Made by a program: the position numbers and the translations under genes
In this document: piece by piece, positions 45,605 through 55,065 of the stretch
Layout: each line of letters begins with the position of its first letter
Position numbering within the stretch: the first letter of the stretch is position 1
Notes under the pieces: model-generated
Database searches by the model: none
The model's input: the letters and a program-made list of their open reading frames with translations, nothing else
What the model was told of the DNA's origin: nothing
Source: Faunimonas pinastri
Lineage (GTDB): Bacteria; Pseudomonadota; Alphaproteobacteria; Rhizobiales; Afifellaceae
Assembly: GCF_900110915.1 (NCBI RefSeq)
Contig: NZ_FOFG01000002.1
Coordinates: 62,001 to 126,000 of the forward strand
Length of the DNA stretch: 64,000 nucleotides
Direction: 5' to 3'

Positions 45605-47671
45605 TCAGGCCGCTGCGCTGGCGCTCTCCCGCGCTCCGTCGCGGCTGGTGTAGCGGACGATCAGGGCATTGCGCGCGCCGAGCTCCAGCGCCTTCTCGTG
45701 CAGGTCCAGCCGCCGGTCCATGTCCAGTTCGGGATTGCAGACCAGCACGACGAGATCGGCCTTGATGTGGCTGTTCGGCCAATCCGCGAGCGTATCCGCC
45801 AGGACGATCACGCGGTCGTAGCTATGGCTGAGGGCACCGACGACCAGCGAAAGGCGCTGCATCGGCGGGTCCTTCTGCATCGCGCCCATCGGCATCACGT
45901 CGATGCCGGCCGCCTCGTTGCGATGGATCACGTCGCCGAAAGCCACTTCGCCGGAGAGGAGATCGCCAAGACCGGGCTGGTCCGCGCTGCCCAGGCCGGA
46001 CTGCGGATGCAGGCCGACATCGACCAGGATAATCCTGAGCTGCCGCAGGGCGGCAAGCCGGGCGCTGGCAACGGCGATCTCGCCCACCCGCTCGCTTCCA
46101 TCGGCACCGGCGAACACCACCGTTCGCAGCCCATCCTCGGCCAGCACGTCGGCCAGTTCGCCCGTGCCCGGGCGGTCATCGAGCGTCGGCGCGGCCGGGG
46201 TCACCGCCACCAGTTCGCGAGACGGTGTGACGGCCGGTTCGGGCGCGGCCGTGAGAGCCGGCGCCGGCGCGAAGTCGACGTAGCGGAAAGCGCGCCCGGA
46301 GGTGAACTCGCGCAGGAGCAGGATCGCGCCGGCAAGCAGCAGCATCACCACCGCCGCGAGGATCGACATCATGGTCTTCTTCGGGAAGGACGGCTTCTGC
46401 GGCGCGACGGCGCGGGAGATGATGCGCGCGTCCGCCGGTAGATAGGTCGTGTCCGTCCGGGCTACCGCCTCGCGATAGCGTCCGAGCAGCGTCTGCAGGA
46501 GATCGCGCTGCGCCGCCGCTTCGCGTTCCAGCGCCCGGAGCTCGATGGACTGATCGTCGGAACTGGCCGATGCTGCCTTGGCCTGGTTGAGGGTCGCCTG
46601 GGCCGACTGTTCACGCGCGGCGGAGATCCGCGACGCGGCCTCCATCGACTGCAGGATCTTCTGCGCTTCCTGCCGGATCTGCCGCTCCAGTCCCTGGAGC
46701 TGGCTATTCAACGAGCGCATCTGCGGATGGGCGGGCAGCAGGGTGGTGGAAAGATCCGCGATCTGCCCCCGCAGCGCCACTTCGCGCTCGCGCAAACGCT
46801 GGATCAGCGGTGAATTCAGGACCTCTTCAGCACTGTCGAGGCTGCCGCCGCCGGACAGCACGGAGCGGATCAGCTGGGCCCGGGATTCGGCCTGGGCGTG
46901 ATCGGCCTTGGCGCGCGCCAGTTCGGCGTTGAGGTCGTTGAGCTGCTGCGTCTGCAAGTCGCCGTTCTGCGTGCCGACATCGAAGAGCCCGTGGCTCGCG
47001 CGATAATCCGACACCTTCTGTTCGGCCTGCTGCACCTTGCCGCGCAGCGACTCGATTTCCTGCTGCAACCACTGGGTCGCCGCGACCGTCGCGTCCTGCT
47101 TGGACTTCTGCTGCTGCGAGACGAACTCGTCGGCGATCGCATTCACGACGTCGGCCGCAAGCTGCGGATTGGAGCCTTCGAACTCCGCCGCCAGAACCCG
47201 CGACGTGTTGACGGGGTAGACCGAGAGCCGGCTGTAATAGGTATCCATCACCCGGTCGCGAACGCTGGATTCCGCCGGGTTCTTGCCGATGCCGATCGAA
47301 ATCAGGAAGGATTTCAGGGCCGAGGGCCGAGCATTCGGATCGAATTCGGGACGGTGCGTCAGGTCCAGCTTGTCGATCACCGCGGAAGCGATCTCGCGGG
47401 AGCGCAGCACTTCCACCTGGCTGGCGATGGCGGATGCGTCGTAATCGGTGGAGGAAGGATTGCCCGTCGCGTCGCGCGGCTTGGTAAGCGGCGATTCCCG
47501 ATCCTCGATGAGAATGCGGGTGTCCGCCGTATAAAGCGGCCTGACGAAGCCGAGCGCGACATAGGTAACGATCGCGGCGAGCAGTGCCAGCACGATCAGC
47601 AGCCACAGCTTTCGCAGCAATGCCGACCCGAGCGCTGCCACATCCAGTTCCGCTTCCCGGACCTGCTCCAT
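45605..47671 (-). CDS. Wzc/GumC-like polysaccharide co-polymerase with degenerate kinase domain
   Basis: A 688-residue membrane protein controlling exopolysaccharide length and export. N-terminal Wzz segment: a transmembrane helix about 20-40, RPLYTADTRILIEDRES, and two predicted coiled-coil stretches (about 200-260 and 330-400); a GNVR-like ARIISRAVAPQKPSFPKK element and second transmembrane helix at about 425-450. The C-terminal 190 residues have the fold order of a BY-kinase but lack a usable Walker A: the expected GKS/T loop is replaced by FAGADGSERVGE, Walker A' is ILVDVGLHPQ without the second Asp, and there is no tyrosine cluster at the end. The ATG at 47671 follows GAGGGAG; an in-frame ATG 42 bases earlier is possible. 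Divergent from the Wza-like gene. Confidence 0.85.
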   Translation of the reverse strand: MEQVREAELDVAALGSALLRKLWLLIVLALLAAIVTYVALGFVRPLYTADTRILIEDRESPLTKPRDATGNPSSTDYDASAIASQVEVLRSREIASAVIDKLDLTHRPEFDPNARPSALKSFLISIGIGKNPAESSVRDRVMDTYYSRLSVYPVNTSRVLAAEFEGSNPQLAADVVNAIADEFVSQQQKSKQDATVAATQWLQQEIESLRGKVQQAEQKVSDYRASHGLFDVGTQNGDLQTQQLNDLNAELARAKADHAQAESRAQLIRSVLSGGGSLDSAEEVLNSPLIQRLREREVALRGQIADLSTTLLPAHPQMRSLNSQLQGLERQIRQEAQKILQSMEAASRISAAREQSAQATLNQAKAASASSDDQSIELRALEREAAAQRDLLQTLLGRYREAVARTDTTYLPADARIISRAVAPQKPSFPKKTMMSILAAVVMLLLAGAILLLREFTSGRAFRYVDFAPAPALTAAPEPAVTPSRELVAVTPAAPTLDDRPGTGELADVLAEDGLRTVVFAGADGSERVGEIAVASARLAALRQLRIILVDVGLHPQSGLGSADQPGLGDLLSGEVAFGDVIHRNEAAGIDVMPMGAMQKDPPMQRLSLVVGALSHSYDRVIVLADTLADWPNSHIKADLVVLVCNPELDMDRRLDLHEKALELGARNALIVRYTSRDGARESASAAA

Positions 47672-47815
47672 TCCCGCCCACTCCCTCGCTTTCCCGAACC
47701 GTCGCACAGTCATGGTAAGCGCGAGGTTAATACTGCAACCGAACCGGGAAACGGATTTAGCCTTGCGTTAACCATGATCTGTCAAGCATCGGCCGAATAG
47801 TTCGAGGCCAGCCCG

Positions 47816-48376
47816 ATGCTCCGGATCCGACATATCCTTCTTCTTCCGTGTCTTGCCGCGACGCTGGCGGGATGCGCGACCAACGACCGGCCCCTGCCCC
47901 CGATGGCGGTGATGCAGAACCCCTATCGACTGGATTCCGGCGACGAGCTTCGCATCACGGTTTTCGGCCAGACGGATCTTTCCAATACTTACCGCGTGGA
48001 TCAGTCCGGCAGCATCACGATGCCGTTGATCGGCTCGATACCCGCGCGCGGCGCGACTACGGTGGAGATGCAGCAGCGGATCGCCACGAAGCTCTCGCAG
48101 TCGTTCCTGCGCAATCCCAACGTCACGGTGGAAGTCGCGGCCAACCGGCCCTTCTTCGTGCTGGGCGAGGTTACCCAGCCCGGGCAATACGCCTATGTGC
48201 CCGGAATGACGGCGGAAATGGCGATCGCCGTCTCCGGCGGCTTCTCGCCGCGCGCCAATATGGGTCTCGTACGCGTCTCCCGTACGGTCAACGGCGTCCG
48301 TTACGAGGGGAAGATCTCGGTCGACGAGCAGATCAGGCCGGGCGACACGATTTACGTCTCGGAAAGACTGTTTTGA
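47816..48376 (+). CDS. Wza/GumB-like polysaccharide export lipoprotein
   Basis: Outer-membrane polysaccharide export protein of 186 residues with a lipoprotein signal (LAATLAGC, Cys20). The poly_export domain follows at about 36-110 (YRLDSGDELRITVFGQTDLSNTYRVDQSG, then MPLIGSIPARG) and one SLBB-like domain (NRPFFVLGEVTQPGQYAYVPGM). It has the short alphaproteobacterial or GumB form, with only one SLBB and no C-terminal helix of E. coli Wza, so it probably forms the periplasmic part of the channel. Its partner is the divergent Wzc-like gene; 92 bases downstream is the initiating transferase. Confidence 0.9.
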   Translation: MLRIRHILLLPCLAATLAGCATNDRPLPPMAVMQNPYRLDSGDELRITVFGQTDLSNTYRVDQSGSITMPLIGSIPARGATTVEMQQRIATKLSQSFLRNPNVTVEVAANRPFFVLGEVTQPGQYAYVPGMTAEMAIAVSGGFSPRANMGLVRVSRTVNGVRYEGKISVDEQIRPGDTIYVSERLF

Positions 48377-48468
48377 ACAGACCTGCGGTAGTAACGTAAC
48401 AAGAAGACACCACCTGTATCCCGAGCCGGGCCGCAGCGTTTCGCGGCGGTGGGGCAACGGGACAAGCG

Positions 48469-49998
48469 ATGAGTTTAAGCGAACAGCACGCTCAGAATTC
48501 CGACTATCCCGCAGCCGAGCGTGCCAGCGAGTTCATAGCGGACGGCGCCCTCAGCGAGGCGGCTCTGCAGGTCGCCCGCAACCTCAAGCGGCGGGTCCTC
48601 TCCCCGTCCCTTCTCGCCCTTCTCGTCCGGCTGACGGATTTCCTCGCGCTGACGCTTTGCGGCGCGATCGTCTGCGCGGTCTACGTCGCCAGCAGCGATG
48701 GATTCGATGCGGCCTACATCGCCGCCTTCCTGATACTGCCGCTGATCACCGTGGGCCTCATCGGGCTCTTCGGCGGCTATACCTTTGCCGCCTATCGCCG
48801 CAGCATTCCGGAAATCGGCCGCGGCGGCGGGCTCTGGGCGGCTGTTCTCGGCTGCTTCACGCTGGTGATCTTCTTCCTGAAAGCCGGCCACGAATTCTCC
48901 CGCGTCTGGGCGGCGACATGGTTCCTCGCGGGCTTTGCGGTCCTCACCGTCGATCGCCTGATCTTTGCCCGGCTCGTGCAGAGCTGGATTCGCACCGGCG
49001 TCCTGGAACGGCGCAGCGTGCTGGTCGGCGGCGGGCCGGAAGGCGTGGAGCTCCTGAAGGCGCTGGAGAACGAGCCGCTCAGCGATATCAGGCTGCTCGG
49101 CATCTTCGACGACCGGGAGGACGCACGCGTTCCGGCGCTGGCATCCGGGCTGCCCAAGCTCGGCCGCATCAACGATCTCGTCGAATTCGGGCGCCACGCG
49201 GAAATCGACGCGGTCATCATCGCCCTGCCGCTGGCGGCGGAGCAGCGCCTCGTGCAGCTCCTGCGCACGCTATGGGTGCTGCCGGTCGACATCAAGGTTT
49301 CCGCGCAGAGCATGAAGCTCCGGCTCCGGCCGCGTTCCTATTCCTATATCGGCTCGGTGCCGTTTCTCGACGTCTTCGACAAGCCCATCGTCGGCTGGGA
49401 CTCGGTCGCCAAGCGGATCTTCGATGTGGTGATGGCCTCGCTCGCGCTGATCGTGATCTCGCCGATCCTGCTCGGCGCCATGCTGGCGGTGAAACTCGAT
49501 TCGTCCGGCCCGGTGTTCTTCCGGCAGCGGCGCTACGGCTTCAACAACGAGCCGATCGAAGTGCTGAAGCTCCGCTCGATGTACCACCACATGTCGGACC
49601 CGGCGGCGCGGCAGATGGTGCAGCGTGGCGATCCGCGCGTCACGCGCGTGGGCCGCTTCATCCGCCGCACCTCCATCGACGAGCTGCCGCAGCTCATCAA
49701 CGTGCTGCGGGGCCAGCTGTCGCTGGTCGGGCCGCGCCCGCATGCGCTCGGCGCCCACACGCACGACCAGCTCTACGAGCAGATCGTCGACGGCTACTTC
49801 GCGCGCCATCGCGTCAAGCCGGGCGTCACCGGCTGGGCGCAGATCAACGGCCTGCGCGGCGAGGTGGAAAGCGAGGAGGAGATCCGCGATCGCGTGGAGC
49901 ACGACCTCTACTACATCGAGAACTGGTCGGTGCTCTTCGACCTCTACATCCTGTTCCTGACGCCCTTCCGCATCATCAGCACGGACCAGGCCTTTTGA
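48469..49998 (+). CDS. initiating undecaprenyl-phosphate glycosyl-1-phosphate transferase
   Basis: Polyisoprenyl-phosphate hexose-1-phosphate transferase (PHPT) of 509 residues that starts repeat-unit synthesis by putting a sugar phosphate on undecaprenyl phosphate. Four to five N-terminal membrane spans (about 45-185), a CoA_binding_3-like Rossmann part ([14 protein letters not shown]), then the C-terminal catalytic bacterial sugar transferase domain with [54 protein letters not shown] and [14 protein letters not shown]. Closest to WcaJ/GumD or ExoY-type; which sugar is not decidable. TTGA overlap with the next gene. Confidence 0.92.
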   Translation: MSLSEQHAQNSDYPAAERASEFIADGALSEAALQVARNLKRRVLSPSLLALLVRLTDFLALTLCGAIVCAVYVASSDGFDAAYIAAFLILPLITVGLIGLFGGYTFAAYRRSIPEIGRGGGLWAAVLGCFTLVIFFLKAGHEFSRVWAATWFLAGFAVLTVDRLIFARLVQSWIRTGVLERRSVLVGGGPEGVELLKALENEPLSDIRLLGIFDDREDARVPALASGLPKLGRINDLVEFGRHAEIDAVIIALPLAAEQRLVQLLRTLWVLPVDIKVSAQSMKLRLRPRSYSYIGSVPFLDVFDKPIVGWDSVAKRIFDVVMASLALIVISPILLGAMLAVKLDSSGPVFFRQRRYGFNNEPIEVLKLRSMYHHMSDPAARQMVQRGDPRVTRVGRFIRRTSIDELPQLINVLRGQLSLVGPRPHALGAHTHDQLYEQIVDGYFARHRVKPGVTGWAQINGLRGEVESEEEIRDRVEHDLYYIENWSVLFDLYILFLTPFRIISTDQAF

Positions 49999-51287
49999 GC
50001 ACGACGCATCCGATCCCGCTGGACCGGCCGAGCGGCATTCCCCTCAGCCGGCTATCGGACGCGGCGCTCTGGCTCGCCGTGTTTCTAGGGGGCTTCGTGA
50101 TCGTCGAGCCGGCGCCCTACGAAGCATTCCTGGGGTTGCTGATTCCCCTCTGGCTGCTTGGCGGCCTGCGCATCCCGCGAGCCATCGGGCCATTGATCCT
50201 GCTGATGGTGACCTTCATGGTCGGCGGCCTCATCGCCTCCACGCAGATGAAGTACAGCTACCCGACCTATTACCCGATCACCGGCTTCCTGGCCCTCAGC
50301 GCCTGCTTCTTCGCCTGCGTCGTTGCCGACCACCCCCGCCGCCTGCCGGCGATCGTGAACGCCTGGCTGGCCGCCGCAATCGTCACCACGGCGCTCGGCG
50401 TCGTGGGCTATGCCGGTCTCACGCCGGAAGGCCTCTTCACCCGCTACGGGCGCGCCGATGGGGGTTTCCAGGACCCCAACGTCTTCGGTCCCTTCCTCGT
50501 CTTTCCCTATGCCGTGTTTCTCCAGCGCGCGCTGACCCGCTCCTTCCGCTCGCTGCTGCTGAACGGCCTCGGCGCCCTCTTCGTGCTTCTCGGCGTATTC
50601 CTGTCCTTCTCCCGCGGTGCGTGGGGCCTTGCCGTCTTCGCCACGTTGATGGTGATCGTGATGCTCTACGCGACCGAGAGGCGGTCGCTGGTGCGGGCAC
50701 GCTATGTGGCGCTGGCCATCGGCGGGCTCGTGCTCGCAGGCCTGCTCTTCGCCGTCATCCTGTCGATTCCCGCCATCGCCAAGCTCTTCGCGGAGCGTGC
50801 GCATGTCGTGCAGAATTACGACGCGCAGCATTTCGGCCGATTCGACCGACACGTGATCGGCTTCAACATGATGCTGAGCCGGCCCCTCGGAATAGGCGCG
50901 CTGCAGTTCGGGCATCTGTTCGGCGAAGACGAACACGATATCTGGCTGAAGACGCTGACCACTTATGGTTGGTTCGGCTTCTTCTCCTACCTGATCCTGG
51001 TCATCTGGACGCTGATCGCCAGCTTTCCCCTGCTCTTCCGCTCCGGCCCGAACCAGAAGACCGCACAGGTCGCCTATTTCGTCTTCTTCGGGCACATCGT
51101 TCTGGCGACGGTGATCGACATAGACCATTGGCGGCACGTGTACCTGCTGTTCGGCATTCTCTGGGGACTGATCGCGATCGAACGACGGCGGCGCAACGGG
51201 CTTGCCCGCGAGGCTGCCTTCGCCGGCGTTCATCCACGGGAAAAGTTCAGGGAGATTGCGGTTTCTCCGCAGGTGGGATTGCGCTGA
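49995..51287 (+). CDS. O-antigen ligase/polymerase (Wzy/RfaL-like) family protein
   Basis: Integral membrane protein of about 430 residues with ten or so hydrophobic segments and a large periplasmic loop (about 260-300) before the Wzy_C part. The run VFLSFSRGAWGLAVFATLM at about 195-213, PLGIGALQFGHLFGEDEHDIWLKTLTTYG around 296-324, and HNFWL-like motif (here DIWLKTL) fit the Wzy_C family that joins polysaccharide repeat units. The start is read as TTG at 49995, overlapping the stop of the transferase gene by four bases; no ATG exists in the first 60 codons. It ends just before the tRNA-Pro promoter. Confidence 0.85.
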   Translation: MSTTHPIPLDRPSGIPLSRLSDAALWLAVFLGGFVIVEPAPYEAFLGLLIPLWLLGGLRIPRAIGPLILLMVTFMVGGLIASTQMKYSYPTYYPITGFLALSACFFACVVADHPRRLPAIVNAWLAAAIVTTALGVVGYAGLTPEGLFTRYGRADGGFQDPNVFGPFLVFPYAVFLQRALTRSFRSLLLNGLGALFVLLGVFLSFSRGAWGLAVFATLMVIVMLYATERRSLVRARYVALAIGGLVLAGLLFAVILSIPAIAKLFAERAHVVQNYDAQHFGRFDRHVIGFNMMLSRPLGIGALQFGHLFGEDEHDIWLKTLTTYGWFGFFSYLILVIWTLIASFPLLFRSGPNQKTAQVAYFVFFGHIVLATVIDIDHWRHVYLLFGILWGLIAIERRRRNGLAREAAFAGVHPREKFREIAVSPQVGLR

Positions 51288-51306
51288 CAAAATCCGCTGG
51301 TATATT
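51279..51306 (+). promoter_or_regulatory. possible promoter of tRNA-Pro
   Basis: TTGCGC (51279-51284), a 16-base spacer and TATATT (51301-51306). It overlaps the end of the polymerase gene and would start transcription about 90 bases before the tRNA. A weak -35, so tentative. Confidence 0.4.
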
Positions 51307-51402
51307 CCGCGCCAATCGGAACATGGCTCCGACGCGGATCACCGGGTTTCATCTGGATGGTCGGTCAGAACCATGCCGTCGCTGAACTCGGTTCAGGCTC
51401 GA

Positions 51403-51476
<74 letters not shown>

Positions 51477-51513
51477 TATTTATGCCTGAGCCACTGCTCA
51501 GCGACGCCGTACG

Positions 51514-51539
51514 AGGCCAGGATCTCCGGATCCTGGCCT
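51514..51539 (+). terminator. terminator after tRNA-Pro
   Basis: AGGCCAGGATC, loop TCCG, GATCCTGGCCT then TTTTTCTTT: an 11-base-pair perfect stem with a T-run, closing the tRNA transcript. Confidence 0.92.
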
Positions 51540-51578
51540 TTTTCTTTGCGCGACAGCCTGAACGGCCCGATTCTGCGC

Positions 51579-51607
51579 AAAAAAAAAGCCCTGCGGTTGC
51601 AGGGCTT
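51579..51607 (-). terminator. minus-strand terminator after the 45-codon gene
   Basis: On the minus strand AAGCCCTGC, loop AACC, GCAGGGCTT is followed by a run of nine T. It lies 12 bases after the stop of the small gene at 51619-51756 and is the first strong terminator downstream of merR/ihfA/fabH. Confidence 0.85.
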
Positions 51608-51618
51608 CGGTTGGGGCT

Positions 51619-51756
51619 TCAGCCCAGGATTTCCAGGACGATCTTCCGGAGTTCTTCGCGGGAGAGTTCCCGCGGCTTCCGGGCTTCCTGTCTTGCTTCA
51701 ATATTCGGCTTCGAGGCCCGCTCATGAAGCGGCGAGCCATTCATTCTATCGATCAT
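51619..51756 (-). CDS. 45-residue small protein with own terminator
   Basis: A short minus-strand gene read by eye: ATG complementary to 51754-51756, 45 codons, TGA at 51619-51621. The protein is hydrophilic: a start with MIDRMNGSPLHERASKPN, then charged QEARKPRELSREELRKI and a short hydrophobic end VLEILG, an amphipathic helix in its last 16 residues. AGGA lies just ahead of the ATG, slightly close. A strong terminator follows 12 bases after the stop, which is the main support that this is a gene end. It sits 170 bases after merR, so it is either the last gene of that transcript or has its own promoter. No family recognised. Confidence 0.6.
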   Translation of the reverse strand: MIDRMNGSPLHERASKPNIEARQEARKPRELSREELRKIVLEILG

Positions 51757-51926
51757 TCGTTCCTATTTTTTCTTGATATGCCCTCGACCGGTCCGACGCT
51801 CTGGACATGCCTGCTGGCCTGGACGGGAGGGGTCGTTGGTCGCCTCGGCGACAGCAGCGGACAATACCGCCACGAAAGAGAAATGGGGCGCCTGGCCGGG
51901 AATTCAAGGCCCGACGGAAAAATACC

Positions 51927-52496
51927 TTAGCGGCTCTGGTCCAGCAGCTGCTTGGCTTCCGCCAGAAGGGTCAGCGCCGCTTCAAGCTGGTGGCGGCTCG
52001 CCGGGGAAAGGCCTCCGGTGGCCACGGAGGCAGCCAGAGGCGCGACCTCCTCGTCCCCGTAAAACGCGTCCATGTCGTCCGAGGGCGGCTCGCCACGGGC
52101 CGGCAGCGGCTGGCGCTCGTAGCCGCTGAGTTCACCCTCGCTCGCCCTCTCGTCCATGAAGACCGCGGCGCCCGCGTGCGTGCTCATGGCGGGCTCGATC
52201 TGGCGAGCATTCACCGTCTGCACCGAGCCGCTCTGCCCGGCACCGGCCACGAAGCCCACGCCCTTCTCCTTGAGAAGTCGCTGCACGCCCTTGATGGTGA
52301 AGCCTTCGCCGTAAAGCAGCAGGCGGATGCCCTTCAGGAGGTCCACGTCCTCCGGGCGGTAGTAGCGCCGCCCGCCTCCGCGCTTCAGCGGCTTGATCTG
52401 CGGAAAGCGCGTTTCCCAGAAGCGCAGCACATGCTGCGGCAGGTCGAGGTCTTCTGCGACTTCGCTGATGGTGCGGAAAGCGTCGGGGCTCTTCAT
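51927..52496 (-). CDS. MerR-family transcriptional regulator
   Basis: A 189-residue regulator with an N-terminal MerR winged-helix domain: [61 protein letters not shown] in pieces (about 8-68). The middle and end are poor in hydrophobic core, Ala/Glu-rich, with no Cys or metal sensor motif, so it is not a metal MerR. The helix-turn-helix and the long dimer-like C-terminus resemble the alphaproteobacterial MerR encoded with ihfA. It starts at the ATG at 52496; a longer frame to 52562 runs into ihfA. 16 bases after the ihfA stop, so the two are co-transcribed. Confidence 0.88.
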   Translation of the reverse strand: MKSPDAFRTISEVAEDLDLPQHVLRFWETRFPQIKPLKRGGGRRYYRPEDVDLLKGIRLLLYGEGFTIKGVQRLLKEKGVGFVAGAGQSGSVQTVNARQIEPAMSTHAGAAVFMDERASEGELSGYERQPLPARGEPPSDDMDAFYGDEEVAPLAASVATGGLSPASRHQLEAALTLLAEAKQLLDQSR

Positions 52497-52512
52497 CGGA
52501 TGTACCGGGCGC

Positions 52513-52845
52513 TCAATCGGCCTCGGTCTCAACGGGCGCCGGCGCGTCGGCCAGTCCCTCATTGATCCGCTGCTTCATGATGTTGCTCGGCTTGAACACC
52601 GTCACCCGACGCGGCGGGATCGGCACTTCATGTCCGGTCTTGGGATTACGCCCCACGCGCAGGCCCTTGTCGCGCACGACGAAGGAGCCGAAGGACGACA
52701 GCTTCACCGTGTCCCCCTCCACGATCGCGTCGCAGATCTCCTGCAGCACCATTTCGACCATATCGGCCGATTCGGTACGCGACAGGCCCAAGCGCCGGTA
52801 CACGGCCTCGGCCAGATCGGCGCGGGTGATGGTCTTGCCCCCCAT
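52513..52845 (-). CDS. ihfA: integration host factor subunit alpha
   Basis: DNA-bending protein IHF alpha, 110 residues, the heterodimer partner of IHF beta in replication, recombination and transcription. The canonical elements are seen: [45 protein letters not shown], and the DNA-intercalating beta arm [22 protein letters not shown]. Encoded after fabH and before the merR-like gene, as in other Hyphomicrobiales. Confidence 0.96.
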   Translation of the reverse strand: MGGKTITRADLAEAVYRRLGLSRTESADMVEMVLQEICDAIVEGDTVKLSSFGSFVVRDKGLRVGRNPKTGHEVPIPPRRVTVFKPSNIMKQRINEGLADAPAPVETEAD

Positions 52846-52937
52846 TCAGAACTCTCGGAAGTGATTGAACGAAGATACGGTCAGTCAGCGTAAGCTGCTG
52901 AGAAATATGGGTCAACCGCCGTCATGAGCGACAGCGA

Positions 52938-53909
52938 TCACCAGCGCACGAGCGCCGAGCCCCAGGTGAAGCCGCCGCCCATGGCTTCCAGAAGCACGAG
53001 GTCGCCCTCCTGGATCCGGCCATCCTTTCGGGCAACGTCGAGCGCCAGGGGAATGGAGGCCGCGGACGTGTTGCCGTGGTACTTCACGGTGCTGACCACC
53101 TTGCTCTCGGCGATCTCCAGCTTCCGGGCGCTGGCATCGATGATGCGCTGGTTGGCCTGATGCGGAACGAACCAGTCGATATCGTCCGGCCCCGTTCCGG
53201 TCGCGGCGAAGGCGGCCATGATGACGTCGGTGATCATGCCGACCGCATACTTGAAGACCTCCCGGCCCTCCATGCGGAGGTGGCCGGCCGTTCGCGTGGA
53301 AGACACGCCGCCGTCCACGAAAAGCTTGTTCTTGTGGCGACCGTCGGAGCGGAGATGCGAGGTCAGCACGCCACGATCATCGTTGCCGCCGGGCTGTTCC
53401 TGCGCTTCCAGCACGACCGCACCGGCGCCGTCGCCGAAGAGCACGCACGTGGTGCGGTCGTTCCAGTCGAGGATGCGGGAGAAGGTTTCCGCGCCGATCA
53501 CCAGCGCCCGCTTGCCATTGCCGGCGCGCAGCAGCGCATCCGCCGTGGAAAGTGCGTAGACGAAACCCGTGCAGACGGCCTGAACGTCGAAGGCGGCGCC
53601 CTGATGGATGCCGAGTTTTTCCTGCACGATCACCGCCGTGGCGGGAAAGGTGTAGTCCGGCGTCGCCGTCGCCACGATGATGAGGTCGATGTCGTCCGGC
53701 CCGAAGCCGGCATCGGCGAGCGCCCGGGTGGCTGCTTCCACTGCCAGATCGGATGTGAACTGGCCTTCCGCCGCGATGTGGCGCTCTGAAATGCCGGTCC
53801 GCTGGACGATCCACTCGTCCGACGTCTCGACCATCGTTGCCAGTTCGGAATTCGTGAGAAGTTTCTCGGGCAAGTAGCTTCCGGTGCCGCGCACCACGGA
53901 ACGGATCAT
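52938..53909 (-). CDS. fabH: beta-ketoacyl-ACP synthase III
   Basis: KAS III, 323 residues, which condenses acetyl-CoA with malonyl-ACP to start fatty acid synthesis. Catalytic Cys in [13 protein letters not shown] (about 112), His in [10 protein letters not shown] and Asn in KYHGNTSAA complete the triad; the end is [13 protein letters not shown]. It overlaps plsX by four bases (ATGA at 53906-53909), so both lipid genes are co-translated. Confidence 0.96.
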   Translation of the reverse strand: MIRSVVRGTGSYLPEKLLTNSELATMVETSDEWIVQRTGISERHIAAEGQFTSDLAVEAATRALADAGFGPDDIDLIIVATATPDYTFPATAVIVQEKLGIHQGAAFDVQAVCTGFVYALSTADALLRAGNGKRALVIGAETFSRILDWNDRTTCVLFGDGAGAVVLEAQEQPGGNDDRGVLTSHLRSDGRHKNKLFVDGGVSSTRTAGHLRMEGREVFKYAVGMITDVIMAAFAATGTGPDDIDWFVPHQANQRIIDASARKLEIAESKVVSTVKYHGNTSAASIPLALDVARKDGRIQEGDLVLLEAMGGGFTWGSALVRW

Positions 53910-54976
53910 ACCGGAATGACCTCTTTTATGTTTGTTTCGGCCAAGGCGGCCCGCTCGGCCTCTCCCGCGACCGTATCGCGGGCGATACGCTCCAGCAGAT
54001 TGCTATGCACCATTTCGCGAGCAAGTTCGATGGCGCTGGCGAGCCCCTCCGCGTCCGTCCCGCCATGGCTCTTGATCACCATGCCGTTCAGGCCGAGGAA
54101 CACCCCGCCATTGACCTTGCGGGGGTCCATCTTGTCGCGAACCATGTTGAAAGCCGGGCGCGCGAACAGATAGCCGATCTTCGAAAGAAGGCTGCGACTC
54201 ATCGCGGAGCGGAGATATTGCGCAATCTGCCGGGCGGTGCCTTCCGCCGTTTTGAGCGCGATGTTGCCGGCAAATCCCTCCGTCACCACCACGTCGACCA
54301 CGCCGCGGCCGATGTCGTCGCCTTCCACGAAGCCGTGATAGGCGAAGCCCGGATGATTGATCTCGCGCAGGATGCGGCCGGCCTCGCGGACTTCCTCCAC
54401 GCCCTTGATCTCTTCCACGCCGACATTCAGCAGTCCGACATTCGGGCGTTCCAGATCGAAGACGCATTGCGCCATCGCCGCGCCCATGATCGCGAACTGG
54501 GTCAGGAGTTGCGCGTCGGCACCGATCGTGGCGCCGACGTCCAGCACGATGCTCTCGCCGCGCAAGGTCGGCCAGATCGCCGCGATGGCCGGCCGCTGGA
54601 TGCCCGGCAGCATCTTGAGGCAGAAGCTCGACATCGCCATCAGTGCGCCGGTATTGCCGGCGGACACCGCCACGTCGGCCTCGCCGTCGCGCACGGCCTG
54701 GATCGCGCGCCACATGCTCGACTTGTAGCGTCCTTTGCGAAGCGCCTGGCTAGGCTTGTCGTTCATGCCGACCGCGACTTCGCAATGCTGGAATGTGGAG
54801 ACGGCCTTCAGCTTGGGATGCTGCTGGAGCAACGGTTCGACCGCGGCTGCGTCGCCATAGAGGAGGAAGGAAAGGTCCGGCCGCCGACCGAGCGCCACTT
54901 CCGCTCCGGCAAGGGCGACGGTCGGGCCGGCATCCCCTCCCATGGCGTCAAGCGCGATCCTTATTCCCTGTGACAT
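53906..54976 (-). CDS. plsX: phosphate acyltransferase PlsX
   Basis: Membrane-associated enzyme of 356 residues that makes acyl phosphate from acyl-ACP for the PlsY step of phosphatidic acid synthesis. Family marks: [18 protein letters not shown] near the start, [30 protein letters not shown] and [19 protein letters not shown]. Starts ATG at 54976, 90 bases after the DUF177 gene. Order DUF177-plsX-fabH-ihfA is conserved; rpmF is absent between them, normal in this order. Confidence 0.96.
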   Translation of the reverse strand: MSQGIRIALDAMGGDAGPTVALAGAEVALGRRPDLSFLLYGDAAAVEPLLQQHPKLKAVSTFQHCEVAVGMNDKPSQALRKGRYKSSMWRAIQAVRDGEADVAVSAGNTGALMAMSSFCLKMLPGIQRPAIAAIWPTLRGESIVLDVGATIGADAQLLTQFAIMGAAMAQCVFDLERPNVGLLNVGVEEIKGVEEVREAGRILREINHPGFAYHGFVEGDDIGRGVVDVVVTEGFAGNIALKTAEGTARQIAQYLRSAMSRSLLSKIGYLFARPAFNMVRDKMDPRKVNGGVFLGLNGMVIKSHGGTDAEGLASAIELAREMVHSNLLERIARDTVAGEAERAALAETNIKEVIPV

Positions 54977-55065
54977 CTAACCCCGACCATCCTTCGCAGC
55001 GGACTGCGGAAAATACCTTTTGCCGCCGCTGTGGCAAGGCTGACGAACCATTTGCTACCGCGACC

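Noticed and set aside
48657-49994. Upstream extension of the polymerase gene through the transferase gene
   Set aside because: Out-of-frame shadow of the initiating transferase; the polymerase starts at the TTG at 49995.
51498-51740. 80-codon minus-strand frame overlapping the small gene and tRNA terminators
   Set aside because: It reads through two hairpins and overlaps the better supported 45-codon frame; composition Arg/Gly/Pro typical of noise.
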